Shown: in pieces, positions 20,641-36,366 of the stretch | Numbering within the stretch: position 1 is the first letter of the stretch | Layout: every line of letters starts with the position of its first letter | Source: an uncultured Roseicyclus sp. | Lineage (GTDB): Bacteria; Pseudomonadota; Alphaproteobacteria; Rhodobacterales; Rhodobacteraceae | DNA: 64,000 nt | Assembly (NCBI RefSeq): GCF_937892565.1 | Contig: NZ_CALAHQ010000034.1 | Location: 1-64,000 of the forward strand | Reading direction: 5' to 3' | Translations under genes and position numbers: made by a program | Notes under the pieces: generated by a model | Databases searched by the model: none | What the model saw: only the letters and a program-made list of their open reading frames with translations | What the model was told of the DNA's origin: nothing

Positions 20641-21852
20641 TTATGCGACGGCATGCGCGATGGCGCACTGTTTCCACAAAGTCTTGAGCGCAAGCACCAG
20701 ATACTCGATATCGGCATCGCTGTGCAGCGGCCCGGGTGTAAAGCGCAAACGCTCCGTCCCCTTGGGCACGGTGGGGTAGTTGATCGGCTGCACATAGATG
20801 CCAAACTGATCCATCAAGATGTCGCTGAGCATCCGGCACTTGACCGGATCCTTGACCATCACCGGGATGATGTGGCTGTCGTTGCGCTCATGGGGGATGC
20901 CTTCGGCATCCAGCCGCGCGCGCAGGCGGGCAACCTGACGCTTTTGCATGTCACGTTCGACCGAGGATTGCTTGAGGTGGCGGATCGAGGCGGTCGCGGC
21001 CGCAGCCACGGCCGGCGGCAGCGCGGTGGTAAAGATGAAGCCCGAGGCAAAGCTGCGGATGAAATCGACCAGCGCGGCCGATCCGGTGATGTATCCGCCG
21101 ACCACCCCGAACGCCTTGCCCAGCGTGCCTTCGATCAAGGTGATGCGATCCATCAGCCCTTCGCGTTCGGCCACACCGCCGCCGCGCGGGCCATACATGC
21201 CCACGGCATGCACCTCGTCGATGTAAGACATCGCGCCATGACGCTCGCAGACATCAAGGATTTCCTTGATGGGCGCGATGTCGCCATCCATCGAATAGAC
21301 CGATTCAAAAGCCACGATCTTGGTCGCATTGGCAGGCAGCGCCGCCAGCTTGCGATCCAGATCGGCGGGGTCGTTGTGCTTCCAGATCAGCTTTTGGCAG
21401 CGCGCATGCCGGATGCCTTCGATCATCGAGGCATGATTCAATTCATCCGACAAGATCACCGCATTGGGCAGACGCGATCCCAAGGTCGACAGCGCCGCCC
21501 AGTTCGACACATAGCCGCTGGTGAACAACAGCGCCGCTTCCTTGTGGTGCAGATCGGCCAGTTCCGCCTCAAGCTGCTTGTGGTGCCATGCATTGCCGGA
21601 AATGTTGCGTGTGCCACCGGCGCCGGTGCCACATTCCTGAACGGTCTCGACCATGGCGCCGATCACCGCCGGGTGCTGGCCCATGCCCAGATAGTCGTTG
21701 GAACACCAGACGGTGACTTCGTCCTGACCATGGGAATGATTCTTGACGCGGGGAAATGCCCCGCATTTTCGCTGAAGTTCGGCAAAGACGCGATAATTGC
21801 CCTCCTGCTTGAGTTGATCGAGCTGGGATTGAAACAGCTTGTCAAAGTTCAT
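20641..21852 (-). CDS. hemA: 5-aminolevulinate synthase
   Basis: A 403-aa PLP enzyme that condenses glycine and succinyl-CoA to 5-aminolevulinate, the first tetrapyrrole precursor (Shemin pathway of alphaproteobacteria). Motifs: [42 protein letters not shown] and [14 protein letters not shown], with the PLP-binding lysine. The start overlaps the puhE stop (ATGA). The open frame continues upstream but has no ALAS similarity. Many Rhodobacteraceae have a second isozyme (hemT), which is not seen here. Confidence 0.96.
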   Translation of the reverse strand: MNFDKLFQSQLDQLKQEGNYRVFAELQRKCGAFPRVKNHSHGQDEVTVWCSNDYLGMGQHPAVIGAMVETVQECGTGAGGTRNISGNAWHHKQLEAELADLHHKEAALLFTSGYVSNWAALSTLGSRLPNAVILSDELNHASMIEGIRHARCQKLIWKHNDPADLDRKLAALPANATKIVAFESVYSMDGDIAPIKEILDVCERHGAMSYIDEVHAVGMYGPRGGGVAEREGLMDRITLIEGTLGKAFGVVGGYITGSAALVDFIRSFASGFIFTTALPPAVAAAATASIRHLKQSSVERDMQKRQVARLRARLDAEGIPHERNDSHIIPVMVKDPVKCRMLSDILMDQFGIYVQPINYPTVPKGTERLRFTPGPLHSDADIEYLVLALKTLWKQCAIAHAVA

Positions 21853-22664
21853 CGGGCATCCTCGCTTGTCTTTATGGCTTGGTTGGGCACTGTCCGCTCC
21901 GCGAGCATCCAGCGCCAGAGTTTCTCGTCTGGAAGCGGAAGCACCATGAACCAGTGCTCCAGCAGGGCGAGCGCGCTGAGCGCGCTCAACAAGGCAAATC
22001 CGACAATGTCGGCCTGCGTTTCGACCGCCCAGATGCGCTCCAGAAAACAGGCCACGGCGAAACTGAGCGCCGTGATCGAAATCGGGAACAGCCAGTTCAT
22101 CCGCGCGATGCGGAAATGGCTGGGCAGGTGGTTGAGATGTTCGGGGAGGAATTCCACATTGATCTTGCGGACCCCGAGAAAGAGATTGAGCTTGGCCGAA
22201 ACCCGCGCGGCAAACAGCACCGCAAAGGTCCACATGCCGAACTGGTTTTCTGCGCCGTAGCTGGCCACGATCATCGCCAAAAGCGTGAAGGCCAAAAGCA
22301 TCTCGTGATAGGCGATGGTGCCCCATGCGCGGATGAAGCGTTCCCATCCCTGCACGCCGTCCTTGAGTGGCTGGCGCACCGGGCCGGTGATCACGCCCGT
22401 CAGAAACGCCAGTTCTATCCAGCCCCAAAGCGCCAAGGCCGACAAGAACGCCACATAGACCCCTGCCACACTGTCATTGCCCAGCGTGTCGAGAAAGCCA
22501 AAGCCGCCCAGAAGCAAAAAGGGCAGGTTCCAAAGCACGGCCCAAAGCCGTGCCTTGGCGCCTTCGCGGTCGGCGCGCCGAACAGCCATAAGGATCGCCC
22601 CGGTGGCGAACCACCAGAGAAACAGGGCCACAAGGGCCGCGATCCAGGGCGAGGTCAGCATCAA
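21849..22664 (-). CDS. puhE: Photosynthetic complex assembly protein PuhE
   Basis: A 271-aa integral membrane protein with about seven hydrophobic segments, of the PuhE family (DUF3623). Diagnostic stretches include [14 protein letters not shown] and [13 protein letters not shown]. PuhE is reported to influence reaction-centre assembly and pigment levels in Rhodobacter capsulatus, where the homologue has 274 residues. It overlaps acsF upstream and hemA downstream by four bases each. Confidence 0.9.
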   Translation of the reverse strand: MMLTSPWIAALVALFLWWFATGAILMAVRRADREGAKARLWAVLWNLPFLLLGGFGFLDTLGNDSVAGVYVAFLSALALWGWIELAFLTGVITGPVRQPLKDGVQGWERFIRAWGTIAYHEMLLAFTLLAMIVASYGAENQFGMWTFAVLFAARVSAKLNLFLGVRKINVEFLPEHLNHLPSHFRIARMNWLFPISITALSFAVACFLERIWAVETQADIVGFALLSALSALALLEHWFMVLPLPDEKLWRWMLAERTVPNQAIKTSEDAR

Positions 22665-23773
22665 TATGCGGGCTCCATACGGCTAGAGGCCGGCACGCGA
22701 TGCGTGACCGCCGGGATGGTGAACAGGCTGACAAAGGCGCTGGCTGCACGGGCGGTCGCCCCGATCCGCTTGATCAGATTTCCGGTCTTTTTGGCCCGCG
22801 CCAGATCGGCATTGGCGCGCTGAAGGGCCACCAGACCCTTTTGCCAACGCGGATGATCGATATCGAGCGTGATCGGGAACACCTGCTTCGAGATGGCAGA
22901 GGTCTTGGTAAACACCTCATGTGCGTACCAATCCGGGTCCACACCAAGGGCTGCGTGAAACGCCGGGCGCTGGTGGTCGCGCACATACATGGTGGCATAG
23001 ACCGCCGTCAGGAAGAACTTGATCCACCACACATTGACGCCGCTGGTCAGCTTGGGATCGGTCTTCATCAGAAGCGCAAAGGCTTCGCCATGGCTGAACT
23101 CGTCGTTGCACCATTCCTTGAACCATTTGAAAATCGGGTGGAACCGCAACTCGGGGTTCTGTTCCAGATGGCGGTAGATGGTGATGTAGCGGGCGTAGCC
23201 GATCTTTTCCGACAGGTAGGTGGCATAATAGATGAACTTGGGCCGGAAATAGGTGTATTTCTTCTTTTGCGTCAGGAACCCGAGGTTCACCGCGATGCCC
23301 GCTTCGCGCAGGGCGTCATTGATGAAGCCCGCATGCCGCGCCTCGTCGCGTGCCATGAGCTGGAACAGCGTCACGATATCCTCGTTGTTGCCGCGCCGCT
23401 TCATTTCCTTGTAAAGCACGCAGCCCGAAAATTCGGCCGTGCAGGACGACACCAGAAAATCGATGAACTCTGCCTTCAGCTTGGGTTCCATCCCGTCCCA
23501 ATCGACGTGGTCCCAATCTTCGTTTTTCTTGAAATGGCCCTTGTTGGGGTCGCTTTTCATCTGATCGATCAGCAAATCCCAATCCCGGCGAACCGGGGTC
23601 ACATCGATCGCGTCCATCTCGTCGAAATCGGTGGTGTAAAAGCGTGGCGTCAGCAGCGTGTTTTGCATCGCAAGCGCGGTGGCGCCTTCGCTGTCGACGA
23701 TGCCTTGATGATTGTCGGCGGCCAGCGCTTCTTCGACGGTGGCGGCGTCAGCGGAATGGGTCATGTCTTTCAT
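22661..23773 (-). CDS. acsF: Mg-protoporphyrin IX monomethyl ester oxidative cyclase AcsF
   Basis: A 370-aa membrane-associated di-iron oxygenase that forms the isocyclic ring E of bacteriochlorophyll using O2. The two di-iron ligand motifs are DEARHAGF and DEFSHGEAF; flanking family motifs include FYTTDFDEMD near the N-terminus. The chosen ATG has GAGGAGG upstream and overlaps the stop of the 98-aa gene. The oxygen-independent bchE is not in this window, so pigment synthesis as encoded here needs oxygen. Confidence 0.95.
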   Translation of the reverse strand: MKDMTHSADAATVEEALAADNHQGIVDSEGATALAMQNTLLTPRFYTTDFDEMDAIDVTPVRRDWDLLIDQMKSDPNKGHFKKNEDWDHVDWDGMEPKLKAEFIDFLVSSCTAEFSGCVLYKEMKRRGNNEDIVTLFQLMARDEARHAGFINDALREAGIAVNLGFLTQKKKYTYFRPKFIYYATYLSEKIGYARYITIYRHLEQNPELRFHPIFKWFKEWCNDEFSHGEAFALLMKTDPKLTSGVNVWWIKFFLTAVYATMYVRDHQRPAFHAALGVDPDWYAHEVFTKTSAISKQVFPITLDIDHPRWQKGLVALQRANADLARAKKTGNLIKRIGATARAASAFVSLFTIPAVTHRVPASSRMEPAY

Positions 23774-24066
23774 AGCGAAACCTCCTCGCTGAACGAAAAC
23801 TCGCACAATTCCATGAATTCGAAATCGCCGGTCATCCTGGTCCAGATCTGTTCCAGCTTGCTGGCGCGCGTGATGCGGGCGATGCGCTGTTCGCGGATCA
23901 CCTCACCATAGGGTGCCATCACCGGCGGGCCCTGCACCTGAACCTCGTCGCCGGGGTTGATCACGGCGCCGTTCAGGAATTTCACATGTGCATGCAGGCT
24001 GTCGAAGCGGTGGCTGACCTCCACTTCGCAGGGTGCGGTTTCAAAATCTTTCGTAAGCCATCCCAT
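23770..24066 (-). CDS. Conserved photosynthesis-cluster protein of unknown function (98 aa)
   Basis: A 98-aa soluble-looking protein without a membrane segment or signal peptide. It contains FETAPCEVEVSHRFDSLHAH, then GAVINPGDEVQVQGPPVMAPYGEV, suggesting a small beta-rich fold. It sits between puhC and acsF with a 3-bp gap before it and an ATGA overlap after it, the same position as an unnamed gene reported in Roseobacter-type clusters. The R. capsulatus puhD (ORF55) lies in a comparable position but is shorter; homology is not evident. The coupling to acsF suggests a role with the cyclase, perhaps as an assembly factor (inference). Confidence 0.7.
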   Translation of the reverse strand: MGWLTKDFETAPCEVEVSHRFDSLHAHVKFLNGAVINPGDEVQVQGPPVMAPYGEVIREQRIARITRASKLEQIWTRMTGDFEFMELCEFSFSEEVSL

Positions 24067-24069
24067 GGG

Positions 24070-24558
24070 TCATTCCTCCAGCATGCGGGCGAAAACCCGC
24101 TCGTTGTCCGCCCCAAAGCCGAAAAGCTCGGCCCGGAAATCGGTTAGGTCGTCCCGAAGCCCGATGCGTCCGTCTGAAAAACGCACCAACCGGATAGGCT
24201 CCGAAGCATGGCGGCCAACGGCCCCCCTTTCGCGTTCCAGCACGCGGTAGATTCCGGCGACAAAGCCGCCCTCTGTCGGTCCAAGATCGGCGATGACCAT
24301 GCCGTTGGCGTCAAGCACACGGGCCGATCCATCCATCTGACCGAAAATGCGGATCATCCGCTCCGTGACCACCGGCACCTCGGCCTCGGAGGGCGGCATC
24401 GCCTCGAGCGGGCGATCGGTCAGGCGGGCGTAGGCCACGATGATCAGAACCGAAACACACAAAACGAACATCGCACGCACCAGAATGGTGGGAACCATTT
24501 CGCGGTCACGCTCGACCAGCTTCTGTTCTTGTTTGGTATAGCTGCGGGTATAGGCCAT
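24070..24558 (-). CDS. puhC: Photosynthetic complex assembly protein PuhC
   Basis: A 162-aa protein, the same length as the R. capsulatus ORF162/PuhC. One N-terminal transmembrane segment (MVPTILVRAMFVLCVSVLII) anchors a periplasmic domain with ERMIRIFGQMDGSARVLDANG and GGFVAGIYRVLERER. In R. capsulatus PuhC is needed for normal LH1 and reaction-centre assembly. It is spaced five bases after puhB and three before the 98-aa gene. Confidence 0.9.
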   Translation of the reverse strand: MAYTRSYTKQEQKLVERDREMVPTILVRAMFVLCVSVLIIVAYARLTDRPLEAMPPSEAEVPVVTERMIRIFGQMDGSARVLDANGMVIADLGPTEGGFVAGIYRVLERERGAVGRHASEPIRLVRFSDGRIGLRDDLTDFRAELFGFGADNERVFARMLEE

Positions 24559-24563
24559 GGCGC

Positions 24564-25211
24564 TTACTCCGCTGCGACCGGCTGCCGGGCTGCCGGAGCG
24601 CGTTCGATGACGGGTTCGGATACGGCGGTTTCCGCCGCCTCCGACAAGATCGCCGCAACCTTGCGCGCGTCAGGGATGCAACGCAGCGCGGGCTGGGTCT
24701 GTTTCACCATCCAGGGGCGCACATGCGGCCATGTCAGGATATAGGACAGCCGCGCGCCGTCATCCTCCATCAACTCCAGCGCGATGGTGCCTGTGCCGTT
24801 CTTGCGCACGCCCAGATTGGCATTGGCGATCTTCTTGAACGGAAGGTTCAACGTCATCGTCAGCGCCGCACCAATGCGCATCGCCACCCGCTTGTTGGTG
24901 ATGGTATAGACCGCTGCCTTGGCCTGCATCAGGGCGACCATGGCCAGAATGGCGCAAACGATCAGCCCCAGCACCAGAAAGAACGACGCCGCCGTGGCGC
25001 TGTCGGCCCAGCTTTCGGTCGCGGCACCGCCGATGGTGCGCCATGCGAACAAAAAGGTGAAATAGCCCGCCACCCACCAGAAATTCAGGCTTTCGCGGGC
25101 CAGCTGCCACCAATCTGGCTGGCCCTGCCACAAGATATGTTCACCCGGCGGAAGCTTTTCGGGAAGTCCGCGCACAGGTTCGGCGGCAAAATCGTCATGA
25201 TCATGAGACAT
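24564..25211 (-). CDS. puhB: Reaction centre assembly protein PuhB
   Basis: A 215-aa membrane protein corresponding to R. capsulatus ORF214. After LPPGEHILWQGQPDWWQLA it has three hydrophobic segments (residues about 44-115), followed by a bacterial PH-like domain beginning AVYTITNKRVAMRIG. PuhB helps assemble the reaction centre, possibly through the H subunit. The ATG at 25211 gives the MSHDHDDFAAEP start; the longer open frame upstream is unrelated. Confidence 0.92.
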   Translation of the reverse strand: MSHDHDDFAAEPVRGLPEKLPPGEHILWQGQPDWWQLARESLNFWWVAGYFTFLFAWRTIGGAATESWADSATAASFFLVLGLIVCAILAMVALMQAKAAVYTITNKRVAMRIGAALTMTLNLPFKKIANANLGVRKNGTGTIALELMEDDGARLSYILTWPHVRPWMVKQTQPALRCIPDARKVAAILSEAAETAVSEPVIERAPAARQPVAAE

Positions 25212-25276
25212 CGGTCGTTTCTCCTTCGTCGGTCGTGGTCCGGCGCGCGGGTCTGATGCGCGCGCCGGTTTTGAGG

Positions 25277-26062
25277 TCACAGAAGCGGGTCCAGACGATC
25301 CTGTGATGCATAGAGAATACCGCCGCCGTAGTAGGCAGAGATCTTTTCTTCCTCGAGCAGCGTGATCTGCGTGGAGGATTTGGTCAGCGGCACGGCGGCG
25401 AAATGCTTGCCATAGATCGAGTTGATCTTCACCTTGCCGCCCCAGATCCGGCAAAAGGTCATCGGCACCAGCCGATTGCCACCGCCATGTTCGGCATTCA
25501 GTTCGATCTCCAGATAGCGGATCAACTGTTCGGGGGCGTCGATCCACATGTCGCCAATCGTGCCGACCACGGCGCCATCGCCGGCCACCACGGGAAGCCC
25601 GCGCGGATCGCGCCCGGCCGACACACGAAAGGTTTCGGTCTTGCCCATCGGCACGATCTTGGCGTGGCCATGGCCATCAAGCTCCGGCACATCGCGGCGC
25701 GGCACCCAGGAACCCGACCCGACACCGGCGGTCATGGCATCGCCGGTGGGATCATAGGGGTAGCCATTGCTGGTGCCAAAACTTGAGCGTTCCATCGCCA
25801 GATCGGCGCGGCGGTGGGCGGCTTCGTTCTCGGGCGATGGCACGGTGACCTCACCACGGCCATGCATCAGCTTGAATGTCTTGGGATTGGGGACCGGGAA
25901 CGGCCCTTGGTTGGGTGCAAGCGTGCCGTCCTCGTTTTCCAGAGGATAGCCTTCGCGCATGTTTTCGGTCTGCAGATAATAGATCAGCAGGGCGAAAAAG
26001 ATCCAGAACAACCAGATCGACAAGCTGGCGAGATCGAAGTTGCCGAAGAATGTAGCTTCCAT
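25277..26062 (-). CDS. puhA: Photosynthetic reaction centre H subunit
   Basis: A 261-aa H subunit: one N-terminal transmembrane helix (LASLSIWLFWIFFALLIYYL), then a large cytoplasmic beta-barrel domain that caps the L/M heterodimer and channels protons to QB. Signatures include REGYPLE, VPNPKTFKLMHG, and the C-terminal KHFAAVPLTKSSTQITLLEE. Its position after lhaA and before puhBC is the conserved superoperon order. Confidence 0.97.
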   Translation of the reverse strand: MEATFFGNFDLASLSIWLFWIFFALLIYYLQTENMREGYPLENEDGTLAPNQGPFPVPNPKTFKLMHGRGEVTVPSPENEAAHRRADLAMERSSFGTSNGYPYDPTGDAMTAGVGSGSWVPRRDVPELDGHGHAKIVPMGKTETFRVSAGRDPRGLPVVAGDGAVVGTIGDMWIDAPEQLIRYLEIELNAEHGGGNRLVPMTFCRIWGGKVKINSIYGKHFAAVPLTKSSTQITLLEEEKISAYYGGGILYASQDRLDPLL

Positions 26063-26090
26063 GATGGGGTCCTCTCGGGTTCGGCGGGTC

Positions 26091-27518
26091 TCAGGTGGGC
26101 AGGTCGGCGAGCCCGAACTTCCCGGCCCCCCCGTTCCTGTAGGGTGTTGCAGTGCGCACCAGCGGCCCAAGGGCCACCAGCGTCACGAAAAGCAGAAGGA
26201 TCTCGATGTGGTAGACCACCGAATAGCCGGTGGCCGGGTCGTTCAGCGCGACGCCCAGATGGCCCTGCGTCGCGGCGGAATTGACCAGATCGCGGATACC
26301 GCCACCGATGGCGATGGACAGGCCCGCGGCCGTAGCCTGTGCCGCCCCCCATGCGCCCAGCGCAAGACCACGCCCCGCGCGACCCGCGGGCATGGTCATT
26401 GCCGCGGTCAAGGTCGCGACGGCGAACAGGCCGCCACCAAAGCCGATCAGGCAAGCACCAAAAAAGAACATCTCGGGCGAGCCCATGGGATCGGCAAAGA
26501 TGACAGCGGAAAACGCCGCAAGCCCGGCCAGAATCCCGCGCGCACCCATGCGGTAGGGATTGATGCCAGCCCCCAGCCATTTCGCAGCCAAGGCAAAACC
26601 TGCCAGCGCGCCGGCCGCCCAACTGGCCGTCAAAAGGGTGGTGGATGACACGCTCAGGCCCAAAATCTCGCCGCCATAGGGCTCGAGCAGCACATCTTGC
26701 ATGTTGAAGGCGATGGTGCCCAGAAACACCACCACCAAAAGCCGCCCCGCGGTGCCGCCGGCGGCGTAATCGGCCCATGCATCGCGGAAACTGGGGCTTG
26801 GGGCGTCGCGTTCGGCGCGGCTCATCGGGCGCACGCGTTCCTGTTTCCACAATGCGATCACGTTCAGGATCACGGTCACAACCGCCGCGCCCTGAACCAC
26901 ACCGATCAGTTCCAGCGCGGTGAATTCCTTGAGCAGGTAGCCGATCACAAGCGACGACACCGCCATGCCGACCAGCAGCATGACATACAAAAGCGCCACC
27001 ACCCGTGGCCTTGTGTCATCGGTCGCGCGGTCGGCGGCCAGCGCCAGACCCGCGGTCTGGGTCATGTGCATGCCCAGACCCGTCATCAGAAAGGCCAGCG
27101 CCGCCAGCACCTCACCGGCAAAGGGGATGTCATGGTGCACCTGTGTGACATCGCCGCCCAAGACCAAAAGGGCGGCAGGCATGATGGCAAGACCGCCAAA
27201 CTGCCACAGCGTGCCAAACCACAGATAGGGAATACGCTTCCAGCCGATGGCGGATTTGTAAGTGTCGGATTTGAAGCCCAACAGCGCGCGGAACGGCGCG
27301 ATCAGAACCGGCAGCGCGACCATGGCGGCAACCAGAAAGGCCGACACCTTCAACTCCACGATCATCACGCGGTTGAGCGTGCCCAGCAAAAGCACGGCCG
27401 CCATGCCGACCGAAACCTGAAACAGCGACAGGCGCAGCAATTGCCCAAGCGGCAGATCGTCCGAAGCCGCATCCGCAAAGGGCAGATACCGGATCGATAT
27501 GCGCTTGAGCACGCTCAT
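26091..27518 (-). CDS. lhaA: LhaA, PucC-family light-harvesting assembly protein
   Basis: A 475-aa major-facilitator-type membrane protein with twelve predicted helices, of the LhaA/PucC/BCH2 group. Typical stretches are LGTLNRVMIVEL (first helix), GFKSDTYKSAIGWKRIPYLWFGT (loop 2-3) and MQDVLLEPYGGEILGL. LhaA is required for LH1 assembly in R. capsulatus. Of two possible starts, the ATG overlapping the bchM stop (ATGA) is preferred. A paralogue, bch2, lies near 40 kb. Confidence 0.93.
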   Translation of the reverse strand: MSVLKRISIRYLPFADAASDDLPLGQLLRLSLFQVSVGMAAVLLLGTLNRVMIVELKVSAFLVAAMVALPVLIAPFRALLGFKSDTYKSAIGWKRIPYLWFGTLWQFGGLAIMPAALLVLGGDVTQVHHDIPFAGEVLAALAFLMTGLGMHMTQTAGLALAADRATDDTRPRVVALLYVMLLVGMAVSSLVIGYLLKEFTALELIGVVQGAAVVTVILNVIALWKQERVRPMSRAERDAPSPSFRDAWADYAAGGTAGRLLVVVFLGTIAFNMQDVLLEPYGGEILGLSVSSTTLLTASWAAGALAGFALAAKWLGAGINPYRMGARGILAGLAAFSAVIFADPMGSPEMFFFGACLIGFGGGLFAVATLTAAMTMPAGRAGRGLALGAWGAAQATAAGLSIAIGGGIRDLVNSAATQGHLGVALNDPATGYSVVYHIEILLLFVTLVALGPLVRTATPYRNGGAGKFGLADLPT

Positions 27519-28206
27519 GCCCGATACTCCAGACATGTCGAGATGTAGAAACCGCGGGCAACGCGTTCGATTTCGGCGATCGACCCTTTTGCGCCGTGGC
27601 GGGTCGCCTCTTGCGACAGGCGGCGGGGATCATGGGGGATCATGGTGGGTGAGCGGTCAGACCGCGGGAACAGCTTGCCCAAGCTCCAGAACGCCATCAG
27701 GAACGGCGTGCGCGGCGCCACGGTGAACACGACCGATGTGCCGATGCGGGGGCAAAGATGGGCCAGCGCGCGGCCCAGATCGGGGGCCTCGTAATAGATC
27801 ATGCTGTCCATCGCGATGACGTGATCGAATTGGCCCAACCCCTCGGCCAGCATGTCACCCGAGGTAAAGGTGACACGGGGCGCCAAAGCCACCGGCAGGC
27901 GCTTGGCCGCGATCGCGACCAAGGCGGGCGAAATGTCGATGGCCACCACATCGGCGCCGCGCCGCGCCAGTTCCTCGGTCATGGCACCCGTGCCACAACC
28001 GGCATCCAGCACGCGCTTGCCGGTCAGATCATCGGGCAATTGCCCCAACATGATCGCCCGCATCCGGTCACGGCCTTCGCGCACGGTCTGGCGAATGCCC
28101 GACACCGGCGCGTCCGAGGTCAGACGCTCCCATGTGCGGGTGGCGGTGCGGTCGAAATATTCTTCGACCCGGTCGCGCGTGCGCCCGTATGTCGGCGTTG
28201 CCACCA

Positions 28207-28207
<1 letters not shown>
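27515..28207 (-). CDS. bchM: Mg-protoporphyrin IX O-methyltransferase BchM
   Basis: A 230-aa SAM-dependent methyltransferase that esterifies Mg-protoporphyrin IX, producing the substrate of AcsF. SAM-binding motif I is VLDAGCGTGAMTEELARRGA; motif II is around FDHVIAMDSMIYYE. It is close to the R. capsulatus length. The ATG shares one base with the bchL stop (TGATG), and lhaA follows by ATGA overlap. Confidence 0.95.
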
Positions 28208-32742
<4,535 letters not shown>

Positions 32743-32753
<11 letters not shown>

Positions 32754-34320
32754 AATGGGCCTTTGCCTCATAGAGCGTGTCGATGCTGATCTGCGTCACG
32801 CCGCGCTCGGCGGCGAATTTCTCGGTGTTGCGGCGCGCCTTGCCGCGCACGAAAAAGGGGATCTTCTTCAATTCGCGTTCGGCATCGACCAGCCAGATCA
32901 TGACATCGGCGCCAGTTGTCACAGGCATCTCTTCGTCTATCTTTGCTTCCGAAATACTCCGGGGGGGCTGCGCAGCAGCGGGGGGCTGGCCCCCCTCCAT
33001 CGGTTTCGGGGCGTGGCCGCCATGGTGGCTGGCGCCGGCCGCATCGTGAAATTCGAAATCCTCGCGGAACATCGACAGCAGATGCTCCTCCAGCCCCATC
33101 ACCAACGGATGGATCCAGGTGTCAAAGATCACATTCGCACCTTCCCAGCCCATCTGCGGGGAATAGCGGGCGGGGAAATCCTGAACATGGACGGGCGCCG
33201 AGATCACCGCGCAGGGGATGCCCAGACGCTTGCCGATGTGGCGCTCCATCTGGGTGCCCAGGATCATCTCGGGCGCGGCCTCTTCGATGGCCTTTTCGAC
33301 CTCGAGGTAATCATCGCTGATCAGCGCCTCAAGCCCGAGATCCTTGCCAAGGGCACGCATCGGCCGGGCAAATTCGCGGTTGTAGCACCCAAGGCCTACC
33401 ACCTCAAAGCCCATCTCATCGCGTGCGATGCGGGCGGCGGCCATCACATGGGTGGCATCCCCGAACAAGAAGACGCGCTTGCCGGTCAGATAGGTGCTGT
33501 CAACCGATCGCGACCACCAGGGCTGGCGAAGGCGGCCAAGATCCTTTTTCGGCGCAACGCCGCAAAGCCGCGCCACTTCGGCCACGAAATCATGCGTTGC
33601 ACCCACCCCGATGGGCACGGTCTTGGTGTAGGGAATGCCCAAGGCCCGTTCCATGTGGCGGGCAGCCGTTTCGGCATGCTCGGGATACATCAGAATATTG
33701 ACATGCGCGGCACCCAGCCGGGTCAGGTCATGGGGCGTGGCATCGAACGGGGCCACGACATTGATGCCGATCCCCATGTCATACAGCAGACCCTTGACCT
33801 CTTCGATGTCGTCACGATGGCGAAAACCCAGCGCCAGCGGGCCGATCAGATTGGCGGTGATCTCGGGGGTGCGATCCACGGGCTTGGCCAGTGCCTTGAC
33901 CAGTTGGTAGAATGTCTCGTCGGTGCCAAAGTTTTCCTTGCGCTGGTAGCTTGGCAATTCCAGCGCAATCACGGGAACAGGCAGGCCCATCGTTTCGGCC
34001 AGACCACCCGGATCGTCCTGGATCAGCTCGGCCGTGCAGGACGCGCCGACGATCAACGCCTGCGGCTGAAAGCGGTCAAAGGCATCCTGGCAGGTCTTTT
34101 TGAAGATGCCGGCGGTATCGGAACCCAGATCGCGGCCTTCAAAGGTGGTGTAGCTGACGGGCGGGCGCTGGCCCCGCCGTTCGATCATGGTGAACAGGAG
34201 ATCGGCATAGGTGTCGCCCTGCGGCGCATGCAAGACGTAATGCAGACCCTTCATCGCGGTTGCGACGCGCATGGCGCCGACATGCGGCGGGCCTTCATAT
34301 GTCCAGACGGTCAGCTTCAT
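32743..34320 (-). CDS. bchB: Light-independent protochlorophyllide reductase subunit BchB
   Basis: A 525-aa NifK-like catalytic subunit of DPOR. The N-terminal domain ([39 protein letters not shown]) binds the NB cluster with BchN. The C-terminal PCP-reductase domain ([23 protein letters not shown]) is conserved. Between them, at about residues 440-460, the linker is encoded by a copy of a dispersed genomic repeat, in frame and without truncating the protein. Linker length and sequence vary naturally among BchB proteins. Confidence 0.96.
32941..33003 (+). repeat. Dispersed AAATACTCCGGGGG repeat inside bchB, copy 2
   Basis: Head CTTTGCTTCCGAAATACTCC followed by G-runs and palindromic stretches (CTGCGCAGCAG; GGGGGGCTGGCCCCCC). 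It agrees with the copies at 4962 and 50295 in at least 17 of the first 20 bases. It is read on the minus strand as the bchB interdomain linker. Confidence 0.8.
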
Positions 34321-34326
34321 GGCAAC

Positions 34327-34367
34327 ACCCGGGGCGCTGCCCCGGACCCCGGCGTATTTGGCGAAAG
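34327..34367 (-). repeat. Diverged repeat copy in the bchN-bchB gap, copy 3
   Basis: On the minus strand: CTTTCGCCAAATACGCCGGG, then TCCGGGGCAGCGCCCCGG, a stem-loop. It shares the CTTT...CAAATAC.CCGGGG core with the other copies but lacks the extra TTTCC. It fills most of the 61-bp bchN-bchB intercistronic gap and may form an mRNA hairpin there. Confidence 0.65.
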
Positions 34368-34381
34368 ATGAAGGGCGCGGG

Positions 34382-36150
<1,769 letters not shown>

Positions 36151-36182
36151 TCGCGTGTCGATTCCTTTGGACAGTGCTTAAA

Positions 36183-36211
36183 AGTTAGCCTTGCCAGCGG
36201 CAGAGTGTCAA
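36183..36211 (-). promoter_or_regulatory. bchF superoperon promoter
   Basis: On the minus strand: TTGACA, 17 bases, CTAACT. The perfect -35 is the outer half of the adjacent PpsR operator, so repressor binding would block polymerase. Confidence 0.65.
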
Positions 36212-36223
36212 TTAAAACTTACA
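36206..36223. promoter_or_regulatory. PpsR/CrtJ operator at the bchF promoter
   Basis: TGTCAATTAAAACTTACA, an exact TGT-N12-ACA overlapping the bchF -35 hexamer. It is 143 bp from the second operator of this intergenic region. Confidence 0.88.
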
Positions 36224-36348
36224 CCTTGAGCGTCCAATTTGCTTGCAGCCGGGTGTTGAGGAAACACGGCGAAGCCTCCTGAAAATATTGCTTTTTCAGG
36301 GAAAACTTGCCTGAGGGCCCAGCGCTGGGGCGGTTGTTTTTGATGTCG

Positions 36349-36366
36349 TGTCAATTTACTTTGACA
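36349..36366. promoter_or_regulatory. PpsR/CrtJ operator at the ppaA promoter
   Basis: TGTCAATTTACTTTGACA, an exact TGT-N12-ACA with near-perfect dyad symmetry, ending in the ppaA -35 hexamer. It implies that PpsR controls its own operon. Confidence 0.88.

Noticed and set aside
20488-22260. 590-codon plus-strand frame opposite cycA, hemA and puhE
   Set aside because: It covers three conserved genes and their overlaps; not a gene.
32755-34371. A 538-codon open frame opposite bchB
   Set aside because: Mirror of the conserved bchB gene with shadow-like composition; no ribosome-binding site or family similarity.
36260-36340. Possible small RNA or extra gene in the middle of the bchF-ppaA region
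   Set aside because: Short palindromes are present, but there is no promoter-terminator pair around them and no open frame with coding character.
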